Of a stretch of 64,000 nucleotides of DNA, positions 38,644 through 48,691 are shown one piece after another. Source of the stretch: DATCHW01 sp963806045 (GTDB taxonomy: Bacteria; Bacteroidota; Ignavibacteria; Tepidaquicellales; Tepidaquicellaceae); NCBI GenBank assembly GCA_963806045.1, contig CAWDWP010000016.1, positions 1 to 64,000 on the forward strand, in the 5' to 3' direction. How positions within the stretch are numbered: position 1 is the first letter of the stretch; each line of letters opens with the position of its first letter. The position numbers were made by a program, and so were the translations under genes. Below the pieces are notes generated by a model that was not told the origin of the DNA, did not search any database, and saw only the letters and a list, made by a program, of their open reading frames with translations.

Positions 38644-39762
38644 TTATCTGTCAATTTCTCCCAGAACAATATCAAAGCTACCGAGTATAAGAACTACATC
38701 GGCAATCATGTAACCTCTGGATATCTGATTTATTAAACTTATATTACAAAATGAAGCAGATCTCACTTTCACTCTGTAGGGATTCAAAGAACCGTCACTG
38801 ATGATATAATAGCCTAATTCTCCTTTTGGAACTTCAGTTCTCGAATAAATTTCACCAACCACCGGTTTTATCCGTTTCGGAATTGCGGAGGAAATATCTC
38901 CTTCAGGGATATTATCAATTGCCTGTTCAATAATTCTCATGGATTCTTCCATTTCTCTTACGCGAACCATATACCTGTCCCAGCAATCGCCAACAGTTCC
39001 TAGTTCACCGGTACCTACAGGAATATCAAAATCAAATTTGTGATATATTGAGTACGGGTCATTTTTCCTTAAATCGAATTTCACACCTGAACCTCTTAAT
39101 GTAGGACCGCTTGCACCAGCATTAATTGCTACATCAGCCGGCATCACGCCTATATTAATTGTCCTTTCAATAAAAATCTTATTGTAAGTTAGAAGGTCGT
39201 TTAACTGTTTAATCCTCGGTTTGAAATACTCAAGAAATTCTTTCGTTTTCTTTTGAAAGTCTTTTGGAATATCGTGGGAGAGTCCACCAACCCAGATATA
39301 GTTATAAAGGAGCCTTGCTCCGCATGTCATTTCAAACAGTTCGAGAACTTTTTCACGGTCTATGAAGCAATATAAAAACGGTGTGAATGCACCTGCATCA
39401 TTTCCATAAGTACCAACTGCAACTAAGTGAGAAGCAATTCTTTGAAGTTCAGCCATTATCACCCTTATATATTCAACTCGTTCTGGTATTTCAATACCCA
39501 GCAATTTTTCAACTGCAATTGCATATCCAAGTTCATTACTCATGGCATTCACGTAATCCATTCTGTCTGTATATGGAATTATCTGATTATATGTCATCGC
39601 TTCACAATGTTTTTCAAAACATCTGTGAAGGTACCCGATATGAGGCTTAACATCCATAACTATCTCGCCATCCAATACCAATTCAAGTCTGAGTACCCCG
39701 TGAGTAGATGGGTGCTGGGGTCCCATATTCAATACCATTTCTTCAGTTTTTATTTCTGCCAT
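38644..39762 (-). CDS. nuoD: NADH-quinone oxidoreductase subunit D
   Basis: 372 residues, the 49-kDa subunit that binds quinone together with NuoB. Opens with MAEIKTEEMVLNMGPQHPSTHGVLRL, where the His of HPSTHG lies in the quinone site. YLHRCFEKHCEAMTYNQIIPYTDRMDY and the C-terminal GSFDIVLGEIDR are conserved. It follows nuoC with 25 bases between. Confidence 0.97.
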   Translation of the reverse strand: MAEIKTEEMVLNMGPQHPSTHGVLRLELVLDGEIVMDVKPHIGYLHRCFEKHCEAMTYNQIIPYTDRMDYVNAMSNELGYAIAVEKLLGIEIPERVEYIRVIMAELQRIASHLVAVGTYGNDAGAFTPFLYCFIDREKVLELFEMTCGARLLYNYIWVGGLSHDIPKDFQKKTKEFLEYFKPRIKQLNDLLTYNKIFIERTINIGVMPADVAINAGASGPTLRGSGVKFDLRKNDPYSIYHKFDFDIPVGTGELGTVGDCWDRYMVRVREMEESMRIIEQAIDNIPEGDISSAIPKRIKPVVGEIYSRTEVPKGELGYYIISDGSLNPYRVKVRSASFCNISLINQISRGYMIADVVLILGSFDIVLGEIDR

Positions 39763-39787
39763 CTAATAGAAAATTTTAATTTTTTGC

Positions 39788-40267
39788 TTAATAAGGTACT
39801 CTCATACCATTATAAAATTCCTGAACTTTATAATCCTTTCTTAAAGGATGACCTTCCCAATCGTCCGGACAAAGAATCCTTCTTAAATCAGGATGATTTT
39901 CATATTTGATTCCCATCATATCAAAAGATTCACGCTCGTGCCAATCCGCAGTAGCCCAAATATCAGATACGGTCGGAACAACGGGATTGGTCTTCGGAAC
40001 GATTACTTTAAGAGTCAATTTATGATTATGAATTACCGAATAAAGATGATATACCGAAGCAAGATTATCTTTATCAAAATCAACACCACTAAGGCAGCAC
40101 AATGAGTCAAACTGCAGTGCATCTTCATCTCTTAAAAATAAACATATGGGGTTTAGCTTTTCAGCATTTACGAGGATAAACGGTGTTACGGGAATATCGG
40201 TTTTCAATTCCAATATTCCATCATCGAATACTGATTTCAATTGGTTAAATATTTCTGTTACTTTCAT
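39788..40267 (-). CDS. nuoC: NADH-quinone oxidoreductase subunit C
   Basis: 159 residues, the 30-kDa subunit. It carries LKVIVPKTNPVVPTVSDIWATADWHERESFDMMGIKYENHPDLRRILCPDDWEGHPLRKDY, the family's fingerprint. It shares its first base with the last base of the nuoB stop (40267), so translation is coupled. Confidence 0.95.
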   Translation of the reverse strand: MKVTEIFNQLKSVFDDGILELKTDIPVTPFILVNAEKLNPICLFLRDEDALQFDSLCCLSGVDFDKDNLASVYHLYSVIHNHKLTLKVIVPKTNPVVPTVSDIWATADWHERESFDMMGIKYENHPDLRRILCPDDWEGHPLRKDYKVQEFYNGMRVPY

Positions 40268-40785
40268 TATGCGATTTTTTCAGTTTTCTTTGCAATTGAT
40301 TGATTTCTGATTTTCTCCTGAACCTTTAAGAGACCTTCAAGTAGGGCTTCCGGTCTTGGAGGACATCCGGGAACGTATACATCCACAGGAATGACTCTGT
40401 CAATACCCTTAAGTACATGATATCCATGTTCCCAATATGGACCACCGCAGTTAGCACAACTTCCCATAGATAATATATATTTAGGGGAAGCCATCTGGTC
40501 ATATAATCTTTTAATCCTGGTTGCCATTTTTAAAGTGACTGTACCGGAAATTAAAATAATATCACAGTGTCTTGGAGATGGTCTTGGAATAATTCCGAAT
40601 CTGTCAAGGTCATAATGAGAAGCTGAAGTAGCCATCATTTCAATGGCGCAGCACGCCAGACCAAAAAACATTTGCCATATTGATGATAACCTTGACCAGT
40701 TTAATAATTTATCGGCAGTTGTAATGATAATATTACCACTTTCAAACTGCTCAATTCTGCTATCGAGTTTATTTAATATTCCCAT
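40267..40785 (-). CDS. nuoB: NADH-quinone oxidoreductase subunit B
   Basis: 172 residues, carries cluster N2, the last in the chain to quinone. Ligands are Cys45 and Cys46 (FGLACCAIEMM), Cys110 (SMGSCANCGG) and Cys141 (VPGCPPRPEALL). Located between nuoA and nuoC with a 3-base gap to nuoA. Confidence 0.97.
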   Translation of the reverse strand: MGILNKLDSRIEQFESGNIIITTADKLLNWSRLSSIWQMFFGLACCAIEMMATSASHYDLDRFGIIPRPSPRHCDIILISGTVTLKMATRIKRLYDQMASPKYILSMGSCANCGGPYWEHGYHVLKGIDRVIPVDVYVPGCPPRPEALLEGLLKVQEKIRNQSIAKKTEKIA

Positions 40786-40788
40786 TAA

Positions 40789-41214
40789 TTAATTTATGGA
40801 TTCCTGTTTACCAATTTTAAAAATTTGCCGGTCGAGTTTGGGTATAATAGGTTGGGGTCTATCCCATTGCAAATCACCTTTTACCAAAACATATATAAAA
40901 CCAAATATTAATATCAGAAGGAAAAGAGCCATTTCAAGAAAGGCAACCATTCCCATTTCCTTGAACACTACTGCCCATGGAAAAAGGAATATTATTTCGA
41001 CGTCAAAAATGATGAAAATTAAGGCGATGACGTAATATCTGATATTAAATTTAACCCATGTTCTTCCATCTGATTCTTCACCGCATTCATAAATGGAATT
41101 CTTGCCCTTGTTAGGTTTGGAGGGTGCTAGAAATCGTACTATGATAAACGCAATCACTACGAAAGCGACTGCAAGAAGGAAAAAAATAAAAATTTGACCG
41201 AATTGTGATAACAT
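40789..41214 (-). CDS. nuoA: NADH-quinone oxidoreductase subunit A
   Basis: 141 residues with three helices. YECGEESDGRTWVKFNIRYYVIALIFIIFDVEIIFLFPWAVVF is the conserved loop and helix of this subunit, near the quinone cavity. It is the first nuo gene. The birA gene ends just 9 bases upstream, so birA is probably in the same transcript. Confidence 0.96.
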   Translation of the reverse strand: MLSQFGQIFIFFLLAVAFVVIAFIIVRFLAPSKPNKGKNSIYECGEESDGRTWVKFNIRYYVIALIFIIFDVEIIFLFPWAVVFKEMGMVAFLEMALFLLILIFGFIYVLVKGDLQWDRPQPIIPKLDRQIFKIGKQESIN

Positions 41215-41223
41215 ATTAAATAT

Positions 41224-42006
41224 TTAAAAAGTTTCTATCACAGATATATCACCGCTAAAATATTTAAATATTTCATCATTTTCAATTTCAACTTTCATCC
41301 CCCCATCCAAATCTATATCCAATATTTTTATCATTTTTTCTGACGAATTCTCGAAAACCTTTATCAGTGCCCTTTTTCCAATGATTTGTGTATAATTTTT
41401 CCACAGTTGAATCAATTTCCCTTTTTCATTAATCAGGTTTATATTCTCGTAGAAATATTCTATCAGTTCACAAATAATTTCTTCCATTACAAATTTTTCC
41501 CCGAATTCGAGAAATAATGATGTTGCTTTATCACGGATTTCTACATCGAAAACCACATGGTTGATATTTATTCCAATACCAATAATAAACTTTTTATGCT
41601 TTGAATTAATATCTGAACAATCAGTAAGAATTCCGCAAATTTTTTTTTCATTAAGTAATACATCGTTTGGCCATTTAAGAGAAAATTTATTTCCGGATTC
41701 CCCGCAATGTTTTAAAAGCGTTTGTAATACTGAATACGAAGTATAAAAATTTACCAAATGGAGGTTTTGAACATCCAAATGAAACGATTTTATGATACTA
41801 AGTGTAATATCTTTGTCTTTTTCTGAGCCCCATTTTCTTTCGAATCTTCCCCATCCAGATATCTGGTTTGAAGTAAGGACAATAACATCTCCCGGAGTGT
41901 CAGTATTTTTAGCGAAAGTGTTGGTAGATTCTATTTCCTCAAAATAAATTATATCCTCCAGGATTTTGTTTCCAATCAGTCTTCTTTTAATGAAATCTAT
42001 ATTCAT
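41224..42006 (-). CDS. birA: Biotin-[acetyl-CoA-carboxylase] ligase
   Basis: From ATG 42006 about 260 residues. It attaches biotin to the carboxyl-carrier protein of acetyl-CoA carboxylase through biotinyl-AMP. Features: the biotin-binding SGWGRFERKWGSEKD, a variant of the usual GRGR.GR.W; FSLKWPNDVLLNEKKICGIL with the catalytic Lys; IIGIGININH; and the C-terminal SH3-like domain ending GDISVIETF. There is no N-terminal helix-turn-helix, so it is a monofunctional ligase and not a repressor. The biotin loop lacks the second and third canonical Gly/Arg (GRFERKW), a conserved variation worth noting. It precedes nuoA by 9 bases. Confidence 0.88.
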   Translation of the reverse strand: MNIDFIKRRLIGNKILEDIIYFEEIESTNTFAKNTDTPGDVIVLTSNQISGWGRFERKWGSEKDKDITLSIIKSFHLDVQNLHLVNFYTSYSVLQTLLKHCGESGNKFSLKWPNDVLLNEKKICGILTDCSDINSKHKKFIIGIGININHVVFDVEIRDKATSLFLEFGEKFVMEEIICELIEYFYENINLINEKGKLIQLWKNYTQIIGKRALIKVFENSSEKMIKILDIDLDGGMKVEIENDEIFKYFSGDISVIETF

Positions 42007-42122
42007 ATGAAAATGTTGCAACAAAATAAAATAAATAATTCATAATAGTAATGAATTATAATGAACCAAAATTATGGGTATGAAATGCAGTGTGTATTTA
42101 AATCGAGTTCAGCGAAGTTCTT

Positions 42123-43736
42123 TTATTCCGGTTTACGATTTATTCCTTCTTTTGCTTTGTTATTTCTTGGATTATTTGATTTTGCAGGTCCGCCTCCGCT
42201 TTGGTCGGATTTTATATTTTTACGATTAGTTATGACATTATTATCTTGTTTTCTGATTGTTTTGTATTTTTTTGAAGTATCCATTGTGAGTGCACGATAA
42301 CAATCTACTCTGCCCCATCCGTAATATTGATCCCAACCCGGTGAATCTTCTTCAGTGTCACCTACCTGGTCGAGTGCAGTCTTACAAATTATATTTCGTA
42401 TTTCATCCGGAGTTCTTTTTGGATTTTGCGTTAGCAGTAATGATGAAATAGCGCTTACGATAGCCGTTGACTGGGATGTCCCGCTCCAAAATGTTTCATA
42501 ATTTAAAATGTCATCGTGATCCAGACCATATATTTTATTACCGGGAGCTACGACAGCAATATGTTTTCCCCAGCAGCTTCCTCCTCCCCAGGAAAATCTA
42601 ACCGATCTTTTATCATCAGTGTCCGTGGCTCCGACTGCAATGACAGTTTTAAATGCAGCAGGATAGTTATTTGAATTGTTGCCTTTATTCATCATTGCAG
42701 CTACTACGACAACATTATTTTCATAAGCATATTCACAAGCAGTTTTTAATGTATTGGAATAATCTGAGCCGCCTTCGCTCATATTAATAACTTTAGCTCC
42801 ATTATCAACAGCATATTGAACGGCTTCAGCCCACCATTCATATTCTCCATAATTATTGTCTCCCAAATCTTTGCAATTCATCAGTCTGCAGTTTTGATTT
42901 ATTCCCGCAAATCCGATTTGATTATTCGTTACAGCACCAATTACAGTTGCAATGTTTGTCCCGTGTCCGAATCCATCACGAGGCTCATTAGTATTATATG
43001 CAAAATCCCAGCCTCGTACGTCGTCAATATAACCATTACCGTCATCATCGATATTATTATTAGGGATTTCTTTTTTATTAATCCATATTCTTTCTTTCAA
43101 ATCAGGATGGTCATCGCGGATACCTGAATCGCAGACAGCTACTATTATATCCTCACTACCGGTTTCTATATCCCAGCCTTCCGGAGCACTAATGTCCGCC
43201 CCGATTTTAGATTTGGAACCACCTGTTGGTGATATATTACCATTATTCTGAAGATACCATTGCATCCCGAACATCTCATCATTTGGAATTTTAAAACTTT
43301 CGTTAAAACTTTCATACCCATACCCTTTTTCACCGGCTGACGTTCCGATAAAATTTGGTTCGCAGAATACTAAATTAGTATCTGCTGAATATTCTTTAAT
43401 TATATCAGTTATATCATAAGTGTTCAACGTGTCAAGAAACAGCAAATAATAGCGTGACATTTCTAATTTATTATAAATATCATTCTTCAAGTTATTAAAT
43501 CTGAAAATCTGTTTAATATTTTTAATTTTATATTTGAGATTTTTATCGTCGAGAGATTTCTGCCCTGTAATAGTCGAAAATCCCCCTGTTGCTTCAGATA
43601 TTGGAAAATCAAACTTTGATTTGATTATGAATTTATCTTTTGTATATAGTGATTTATCAACAAATTCATTGGTGACGCAGTCAGAAAAATTAAAAATCAT
43701 TGCCGAAATAACGAGAATGTAAATATATTTTTTCAT
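42123..43736 (-). CDS. Secreted subtilisin-like (S8) serine protease
   Basis: 537 residues with an N-terminal signal (MKKYIYILVISAMIFNFSDC). Residues about 60-130 form a prodomain of the inhibitor I9-like kind (RYYLLFLDTLNTYDITDIIKEYS...FCEPNFIG). The catalytic triad is Asp203 (VAVCDSGIRDDHPDL), His258 (FGHGTNIATVIGA) and Ser421 (WSGTSQSTAIVSAI), with the oxyanion Asn350. A DDDGNGYIDDVRGWDF insert before His resembles a calcium loop. The canonical GTSMA is GTSQST here. The C-terminus is a disordered Lys/Asn/Gly tail (KSDQSGGGPAKSNNPRNNKAKEGINRKPE). No T9SS sorting domain is seen. It is followed after 5 bases by the barrel protein gene. Confidence 0.9.
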   Translation of the reverse strand: MKKYIYILVISAMIFNFSDCVTNEFVDKSLYTKDKFIIKSKFDFPISEATGGFSTITGQKSLDDKNLKYKIKNIKQIFRFNNLKNDIYNKLEMSRYYLLFLDTLNTYDITDIIKEYSADTNLVFCEPNFIGTSAGEKGYGYESFNESFKIPNDEMFGMQWYLQNNGNISPTGGSKSKIGADISAPEGWDIETGSEDIIVAVCDSGIRDDHPDLKERIWINKKEIPNNNIDDDGNGYIDDVRGWDFAYNTNEPRDGFGHGTNIATVIGAVTNNQIGFAGINQNCRLMNCKDLGDNNYGEYEWWAEAVQYAVDNGAKVINMSEGGSDYSNTLKTACEYAYENNVVVVAAMMNKGNNSNNYPAAFKTVIAVGATDTDDKRSVRFSWGGGSCWGKHIAVVAPGNKIYGLDHDDILNYETFWSGTSQSTAIVSAISSLLLTQNPKRTPDEIRNIICKTALDQVGDTEEDSPGWDQYYGWGRVDCYRALTMDTSKKYKTIRKQDNNVITNRKNIKSDQSGGGPAKSNNPRNNKAKEGINRKPE

Positions 43737-43741
43737 ATTTT

Positions 43742-44476
43742 TTAAAAATTATATCCAAATCCGAGACAAACTTTCAAACCATCAATATAAATTTTAGAGT
43801 TTAAATCCCTTGAAAATAAATAATCATATCCCTGATATGTGAACCTATCCGCGGGATATTTGCTTTGTACATTAAATTGCGCAGTCCTGAAGTTCACCTG
43901 TAATATCGCCGAAAGATATTTTGTTAATCTGTATTCCATACCGCAAAGAACCTGTAAATTTAACTTCGGAGTTCTACTAATTGTTTCAGTTTCAAAATTA
44001 ATTATTCTTCTGATTCTGTCGCCAAAATAGACCCCGATTCCTCCACCGAGATAAATTTTTAATTCATCTGATATACTCGGTATATCAAATAAAACTGAAA
44101 GCTCAACCGGTACCATCCAAATTGTTTCGTATACTCTTACTTTTAGAAAATTAGTATCATTATAATACAAATATTCCGAATTCTGGTCATCAGTCAGTTT
44201 AATATATTCCGTGCTTAAACTAATGTAAAAATTTTCAGAGAAAAACCTTTTCTTAATTGAGAAACCAAAGCCATAACCACCTTTGATATCTTCTGAAGCA
44301 AATTTATCAATAGAGTTATTCGAAAAAGGATTTAACTCAATTGTTGCTGACGAAACAAAGTTTCCAAGAACGGATAACTGAATATTTTCAGAATTAATTT
44401 TCAATAAACCCTGTGTATGTCCTTCGCTGCTGAAACAAAAAATATAAACAATTAATATTATCAGATTCTTAAACAT
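43742..44476 (-). CDS. Outer-membrane beta-barrel protein, unknown function
   Basis: 244 residues with a signal peptide (MFKNLIILIVYIFCFSSEGHTQG). Alternating aromatic/hydrophobic strands follow, e.g. YGFGFSIKKRFFSENFYISLSTEYI, IYLGGGIGVYFGDRI, LNLQVLCGMEYRLTKYLSAILQVNFRT. The protein ends LKVCLGFGYNF, a Phe-terminated beta signal. Its start is 6 bases after the preceding subtilase stop in the opposite reading sense of a typical operon: the subtilase gene begins at 43736, just downstream, so this barrel gene is the first of the pair. Function unknown. Confidence 0.75.
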   Translation of the reverse strand: MFKNLIILIVYIFCFSSEGHTQGLLKINSENIQLSVLGNFVSSATIELNPFSNNSIDKFASEDIKGGYGFGFSIKKRFFSENFYISLSTEYIKLTDDQNSEYLYYNDTNFLKVRVYETIWMVPVELSVLFDIPSISDELKIYLGGGIGVYFGDRIRRIINFETETISRTPKLNLQVLCGMEYRLTKYLSAILQVNFRTAQFNVQSKYPADRFTYQGYDYLFSRDLNSKIYIDGLKVCLGFGYNF

Positions 44477-44485
44477 ATAAGAATA

Positions 44486-44533
44486 TAAAAAAAATCCACG
44501 TTATATTAAGTAAAAATAATATTAAGGTGGATT
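44486..44533 (-). terminator. Terminator after the PpiD-like gene
   Basis: AATCCAC (44493-44499) pairs with GTGGATT (44527-44533), with TTATATTA/TAATAT pairing further up. On the minus strand it is followed by a run of seven Ts. Confidence 0.8.
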
Positions 44534-44559
44534 ATTTTAAAATCGCGCAAAAATTTATA

Positions 44560-46708
44560 TTACATATACATATCCCGGTTATCTAAAATATCAGCCTTGT
44601 TTTGAAGTGTGGTCATCCACTCCTGATAAGCACTTTGTTGTTTTGTAGATAAAAGCTGTTTTCTTATTTCATTTGATTTTGATGTATAATCATTCTGATT
44701 AAATGCGGATATCTCCCTCATTTTAACAATGTAGTATCCTCTCGTACCTTTTATCGGCGCAGAAACTTCTCCCGGTTTCAGATTATAAACAGCATTCATC
44801 AATGCATAATCCTGTCCAATGAGTGCATTTGGCTTTGAAATGCTTACACTATCTGCCTTTTCAACTTTGCTTTGAGGAAAAAATGCCGTAAGAGTATTTA
44901 AATCATTGTTCTGTATCTTGCTTTTCATATCATTTGCATTGACAAGCATTCTTTCAAATTTCTTTTCATTAATAACTTTCGGTTTAATCTGAGCTGCTTT
45001 TATCGAATCGTAAACCTTATATCCTTCTTTAATTCTTGCCGTAATCTGATAGACCGCATACCCGCCCTGTACTTTTACAGGACGTTCAACCTTTCCAACA
45101 TCGTTCGAAAGACCAAATTTAATTACTGCTTTATTCTGACCCGCTCCCGGTACAAATCCATCTTTTACAACTTCCGGGGTCGGCATCACCATTACATTAT
45201 ATTTTCTTGCAAGGGTGTCAATATTATCCCCTTTATCAATACTTTTATAGAACTCGTTTGCTTTATCCCTTACAATACCTTTTGTTGTGGAACTAGCGGT
45301 AACTGATTTTTTAATATCTGCAAACTTAAATTCTTTTTTACTTTTGCCTTTTACTTTGATTATATGAAAACCAAAATTTGTTTTTATGGGACCAACAATT
45401 TCACCGGGATTTGCTTTCATACAAGCTTCTTCAAACTCTTTCACCATAGAACCTTTTGTGAACCAACCTAAGTCTCCTTTATTCTGTTTCGCGGATGGAT
45501 CTTCCGAAAGTTCGATGGCGACGTCTGAGAAATTATCCTTACCTTTTACTCTTCTTCAAAATGTCTTCCGCTTTTTTCTTGGCAGCTGCTGTATCTGTTC
45601 CGAATCCTACTAATATATGTTCTGCATTTATATATGTTTCATCTCCTTCTTTTGAATCCAATAACTTTGCTACATGATATCCGTCCTGATCGATAATCAG
45701 ATTTGATACATCATTTTGCTTAGCACTGAATAGAAAATTTAATACACCTTTTGCGATAGTACTGGCCTTTTGAAAACCGGCATTAAAAGGAGTCTGTGAA
45801 TTTTCATTCACAAGGCTTATCAATGTTGAATCGGATTCCATGGCTGATTTTAAATCAGGAATTAAAGATTCTAAATCTTTACCTGTGAAATTTGAGTCAT
45901 CAAGAGTTGGTGAATCCGAGAACAAAACATACTTAAATTTTACAGCTTCATCCTGTTTAAACTCATCTTTGTTTTTATCATAGTAAGCTTTTAAATCCTG
46001 TTCTGTTACATTAAAAAGAGTCGTATCCGTTAATGAATTCGGATCCAACAATATATAGTCAAAATTTGAAATTATATTATCGTCTTTATATTTCTGAAGC
46101 ATTTCTCCCTCTGAAATATTCACTGCACCTGCAACAACCGAATATAGCTTGCTTTGAACTAAAGTCTGCCTCAGATATTCTTCAACTGCTACCCAGAATT
46201 CTTTCACTTCAGGTCTCGTATCTTTTAACGCCTGCTCATAAATATCCATTCTAAAATTACCGGTCGAATCCTGAAAATATTTCTTCAAAGCATCAGGTAA
46301 TGACTCAGGACTTTTGTATACCCAGTCAGTAATTTCTTCATCAGTAACTTTGACCCCGAGCTTTTTGCATTCATCATCCAAAATGATTCGGTTAACATAT
46401 TCATTCCAAACCTGATCCCGGATTTGCTGTACTGCGGCTTCATCCAAATCTGCTTTTTTTGACTGTTGCTTCTGATTTTCAATTCGTTTATTGACTTCAG
46501 TCTGGAATTCTTGTGGACTGATGTCCTTTCCGTTAACACTACCAAATTTGACATTTTCACCGCCGCCTCTTAATCCAAGATAATTCATACCCCATTCAAA
46601 AATAATCGTTCCTAAAAAAGCTACTATCAAAAATATAATAATAATGGGCATTTTATCGCGCATTTTATTCATTATTCCCGTGCTTCTCTGTGCCTTAGGT
46701 TTTGCCAT
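44560..46708 (-). CDS. PpiD/SurA-like peptidylprolyl isomerase, one frameshift
   Basis: About 715 residues. One N-terminal membrane anchor (MPIIIIFLIVAFLGTIIFEWGM) is followed by a SurA_N-type helical chaperone domain (NGKDISPQEFQTEVNKRIE, YVNRIILDDECKKLGVKVTDEEI). A parvulin domain includes NAEHILVGFGTDTAAAKKKAEDILKK and, after a shift near 45537, SVAIELSEDPSAKQNKGDLGWFTKG...FGFHIIKVKG. A second parvulin-like block precedes the C-terminus. The layout is that of PpiD, an inner-membrane-tethered foldase that helps newly exported proteins. Active parvulin histidines can be seen (NAEHIL, FGFHII). A terminator follows. Confidence 0.87.
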
Positions 46709-46806
46709 TACTTTTATAGACTCCTTTAATTATTGTAATTTTCAAAATTTACAAACAATGAAATTAGATTTTTTTTATTGTAATTTCAATGAACAATGTA
46801 GTTTAC

Positions 46807-47778
46807 CTATCCTAATTTAGAAAAATCAACTATTTCTTTTACAAAAGTATAGGGATCTGAAATCCTCCTATAAATTTCTTCAAGACTTTTTTCCAATGTT
46901 TCCAATCTATTTTCATCCCAGAATTTAACCCATAATTTGTTATTAACGAGTTCGAAAATTTTATTCTTTAAATTTTCTTTTCTTTTTTTATGAAGAAAAC
47001 CTGAATCCAATAAATGTTTACGATGCCTAATTATCTCATCCAGGAGTTCTTCCACACCCTTATTAAGAGAACCTATTGTTTTTAAAACATTAACAGTCCA
47101 GTTATCTTCTGAAGGTGGCTTTAAATGAATAATATTTTTTATTGTTGCTGCAACTCCATCGGCACCTTCCCTATCGCTTTTATTGAGTACAAAAATATCC
47201 GCAATCTCCATCAATCCTGCTTTCATTGCTTGAATTGCATCTCCTGACTCAGGAACAAGAACGACCAGTGTTGTATCCGCAGTCGTTGCTACGTCAAGTT
47301 CAGATTGACCGACTCCAACGGTTTCAATAATAATAAAATCTTTTCCAGCAGAATCCAAAATATCGCAAACTTCAACCACTTTTCTGCTAAGTCCTCCAAG
47401 ACTTCCTCTTGTCGCCATTGAACGGATAAAAACTCCATCAAGTGTCCCAACTTCCTGCATTCTGATTCTATCCCCAAGAAGTGCTCCTCCTGTAAATGGA
47501 CTGGTTGGGTCAACAGCTATTACTCCGACTTTATAATTATTTTTAATCAATAATTTTACCAGACAGTTAGTAATCGAAGACTTGCCGGCTCCCGGAGGTC
47601 CGGTTATACCAATTCTATGTGCTTTACCGGAATGTTTAAATAATTCCCTAAGCAGATAGTCACTGTCAGTATCTTCATTTTCGATTAATGTTATCGCTTT
47701 TGCGATAGATCTTTTATCATCATTTAAAATTCCATCAATATAGAAACTATAATTTTTCAATTTTTCAGTTATTAACAT
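46807..47778 (-). CDS. meaB: MeaB/ArgK-type GTPase (methylmalonyl-CoA mutase chaperone)
   Basis: From ATG 47778 about 323 residues. G3E-family GTPase that loads and protects adenosylcobalamin on methylmalonyl-CoA mutase. Visible: Walker A GPPGAGKSS (from Gly60), GVIAVDPTSPFTGGALLGDRIRM, FIRSMATRGSLGGLS, VEVCDILDSAGKDFIIIETVGVGQSE, VVLVPESGDAIQAMKAGLMEIADIFVLNKSD with the NKSD specificity motif. The mutase itself is not in the window. The start overlaps the end of the epimerase gene by 14 bases; an alternative upstream start at 47826 would overlap more and is less likely. Confidence 0.88.
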   Translation of the reverse strand: MLITEKLKNYSFYIDGILNDDKRSIAKAITLIENEDTDSDYLLRELFKHSGKAHRIGITGPPGAGKSSITNCLVKLLIKNNYKVGVIAVDPTSPFTGGALLGDRIRMQEVGTLDGVFIRSMATRGSLGGLSRKVVEVCDILDSAGKDFIIIETVGVGQSELDVATTADTTLVVLVPESGDAIQAMKAGLMEIADIFVLNKSDREGADGVAATIKNIIHLKPPSEDNWTVNVLKTIGSLNKGVEELLDEIIRHRKHLLDSGFLHKKRKENLKNKIFELVNNKLWVKFWDENRLETLEKSLEEIYRRISDPYTFVKEIVDFSKLG

Positions 47779-48691
47779 TTTGCTTAAACCAATCACATGT
47801 AATTTCCAACCCCTTTTTAATATCAAAAACCGGATTCCATTTAAGAAATGTTAATGCTTTATTATTATCGATCAAACTTCTTTTTACTTCACCAAAAATT
47901 TCTGGATTTTGTTTTTTCTTAGATTTATTTCCGAAATGAAAATTTATGATATCGTAAATTCTGTTAACGGATGTTTCAATATTAGTTGAAATATTAAAAA
48001 TATCAGAATTTTCATAATGAAGTGCCAGGAGATTTGCATTAACTACATCATCTACAAAAACAAAATCTCTTGTTTGTTCACCATCACCATTTATAACTGA
48101 TTGCTGATTTTTTAATATTTTCTGACAGAAAATCGAGATAACACCGGCTTCACCTCTTGGATTCTGTCCAGGTCCATAAACGTTACTGTAGCGTAAACAA
48201 ATGGTTTTAATATGAAATTTATCAGTATAAAACCTCAGATATTTTTCAACAGATAATTTCGAAATACCATATGGTGAAATTGGATTTGTTGGATGTTGCT
48301 CATTTGCCGGATAAGATATCTGTTCACCATATATCGCGCCACCCGAAGAGGCAAAAATTATTTTTTTTATTTTATGATTGCAGGAAACTTCAAATAATTT
48401 CAGTGAACCTTCAATGTTAACTTTCATATCAAAAACAGGATCTTCAATTGATTTCCTCAAATCGATTTGCGCAGCATGATGATTGACAATCTCAATGTTA
48501 TATTTGTCAAATATATTGGATAAATTATCATGAGTAACATCAAGTTCATAAAATTTTGCTTTTGGATTAACATTTTCTTTCAAACCGGATGATAAATTAT
48601 CTACAACGACTACATTATGACCCTGCTCCAGATATTTATCTGTTATATGTGATCCTATAAAGCCAGCTCCCCCTGTAACTAATATATTCAT
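47765..48691 (-). CDS. NAD-dependent sugar epimerase/dehydratase (GalE-like)
   Basis: 308 residues, extended short-chain dehydrogenase. NAD site MNILVTGGAGFIGSHI, then HHAAQIDLRKS, SSGGAIYGE, the catalytic YGISK (Tyr and Lys), RYSNVYGPGQNP, and GDGEQTRDFVFVDDVV. The pattern is close to UDP-glucose/UDP-glucuronate 4-epimerases. Substrate cannot be assigned. ATG 48691 overlaps the purD stop in ATGA, and the gene overlaps meaB, so the four genes GT-purD-epimerase-meaB are coupled. Confidence 0.88.
   Translation of the reverse strand: MNILVTGGAGFIGSHITDKYLEQGHNVVVVDNLSSGLKENVNPKAKFYELDVTHDNLSNIFDKYNIEIVNHHAAQIDLRKSIEDPVFDMKVNIEGSLKLFEVSCNHKIKKIIFASSGGAIYGEQISYPANEQHPTNPISPYGISKLSVEKYLRFYTDKFHIKTICLRYSNVYGPGQNPRGEAGVISIFCQKILKNQQSVINGDGEQTRDFVFVDDVVNANLLALHYENSDIFNISTNIETSVNRIYDIINFHFGNKSKKKQNPEIFGEVKRSLIDNNKALTFLKWNPVFDIKKGLEITCDWFKQNVNN

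Noticed and set aside
42061..42300. Small plus-strand ORF beside the subtilase gene
   Set aside because: It is the antisense of the basic tail of the subtilase gene and has no ribosome-binding site or family pattern.
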